Of a stretch of DNA of 13,924 nt, positions 13,611 to 13,924 are shown one piece after another (position 1 is the stretch's first letter; the number at the start of each line of letters is the position of its first letter). The notes beneath the pieces were generated by a model. That model did no database searches. It was not told the DNA's origin and saw only the letters and a list, made by a program, of their open reading frames with translations. Source of the DNA: Clostridiales bacterium (GTDB lineage Bacteria > Bacillota > Clostridia > Christensenellales > CAG-314); the NCBI GenBank assembly GCA_003537755.1, contig DPQS01000064.1:1901-15824 (forward strand), in the 5' to 3' direction. The translations under genes and the position numbers were made by a program.

Positions 13611-13924
13611 TTATTCCTCGTCGTCTGTCGGCAAAACGTCGTCAGCCGCTTCGTCGTCGTTGTCGTTTTTGCCGCAACCGCCGCAGCCACTGCAACCCTT
13701 GCTGTAAACAGGCGTAATACCCAGCTCTTCAAGGGTGTACTCGTTGACGGCACTTTCCTCTTCGCTCGTCTGCACGCGCACTTTTACCGTAAGATGCAGC
13801 ATGTCAACGCTGTCAACCTTGCCTTTACCGTCGGGCGTATTGACCTCGGAGTTGAGTTTAGGCATAAATTTAAGCGTTTCGGCGTAGTACTCGTCCTCGA
13901 ATTTCAGGCAGCACATCAGTCTGC
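13611..13924 (-). CDS. ricT: RicT (YaaT) PSP1-domain protein, C-terminal part, cut by window edge
   Basis: The frame is open to the window edge, so the N-terminal part lies outside. The visible sequence starts RLMCCLKFE, a hallmark of the PSP1 domain of RicT/YaaT. RicT in Bacillus joins RicA and RicF in an iron-sulfur complex that influences mRNA maturation, sporulation and competence. The adjacent cysteines here match the conserved pair implicated in cluster binding there. The block PKLNSEVNTPDGKGKVDSVDML is also typical. A Met codon at 13916 is internal, not the start. The C-terminus has an unusual Cys/Gly-rich stretch (KGCSGCGGCGK) followed by an acidic tail of about 18 residues. It is directly upstream of yfcE. 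Confidence 0.87.
   Translation of the reverse strand, partial: RLMCCLKFEDEYYAETLKFMPKLNSEVNTPDGKGKVDSVDMLHLTVKVRVQTSEEESAVNEYTLEELGITPVYSKGCSGCGGCGKNDNDDEAADDVLPTDDEE

Overview
The window reads as chromosomal DNA from an endospore-forming member of the Clostridia (Firmicutes), probably an uncultured gut-type lineage. The evidence is a SpoIVFA/SpoIVFB pair, a RicT (YaaT) C-terminus, MinD with a MinE-like partner, a NadD-YqeK-RsfS cluster, a QueT transporter and an anaerobic glycerol-3-phosphate operon with a DUF1667 protein. Strong GGAGG ribosome-binding sites and sigma-A-like promoters fit this. The exact family cannot be settled from sequence alone. All genes except one run on the minus strand, so the operons read right to left.

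Layout, left to right. 1-224: tail of a dispersed repeat, no gene. 225-740: queT. 741-1126: a 386-base gap with no convincing gene but many potential helices, read as the structured leader of queT. 1127-2665: rsfS and a fused nadD-yqeK (NAD synthesis, HD hydrolase, ribosome silencing). 2733-3512: the only plus-strand gene, a four-helix membrane protein of unknown function, divergent from nadD and convergent with spoIVFB. 3593-5097: spoIVFB and spoIVFA, overlapping by 13 bases. 5309-5533: a short MinE-like protein. 5534-5777: its probable promoter and a dispersed hairpin repeat. 5778-6545: minD. 6638-6674: a minus-strand terminator. 6761-7612: aldose-1-epimerase-like protein. 7751-9232: glpK. 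9233-9480: leader with a perfect 14-base palindrome. 9481-12541: a three-gene overlapping oxidoreductase operon with a clear promoter. 12542-13067: 526 bases without a gene, holding that promoter, a candidate operator, an inverted-repeat element and a long terminator hairpin. 13068-13607: yfcE-type phosphodiesterase. 13611-13924: the C-terminal part of ricT, cut by the window edge.

How the genes work together. GlpK makes glycerol-3-phosphate, which the GlpA-like flavoprotein, a second FAD/NAD oxidoreductase and the DUF1667 Cys-rich protein probably oxidise as one complex. Both the glpK leader and the glpA leader carry CpG-centred dyads that could be sites for one LacI-type regulator. The MinD/MinE-like pair and SpoIVFA/B lie together as in other Clostridia, linking septum placement with sigma-K activation.

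No phage, CRISPR, tRNA, rRNA or defence gene was found. The items most worth a second look are the queT leader, the lone plus-strand membrane protein, the altered nucleotidyltransferase motif in NadD, the GlpK that lacks the regulatory histidine, and the paired palindromes.
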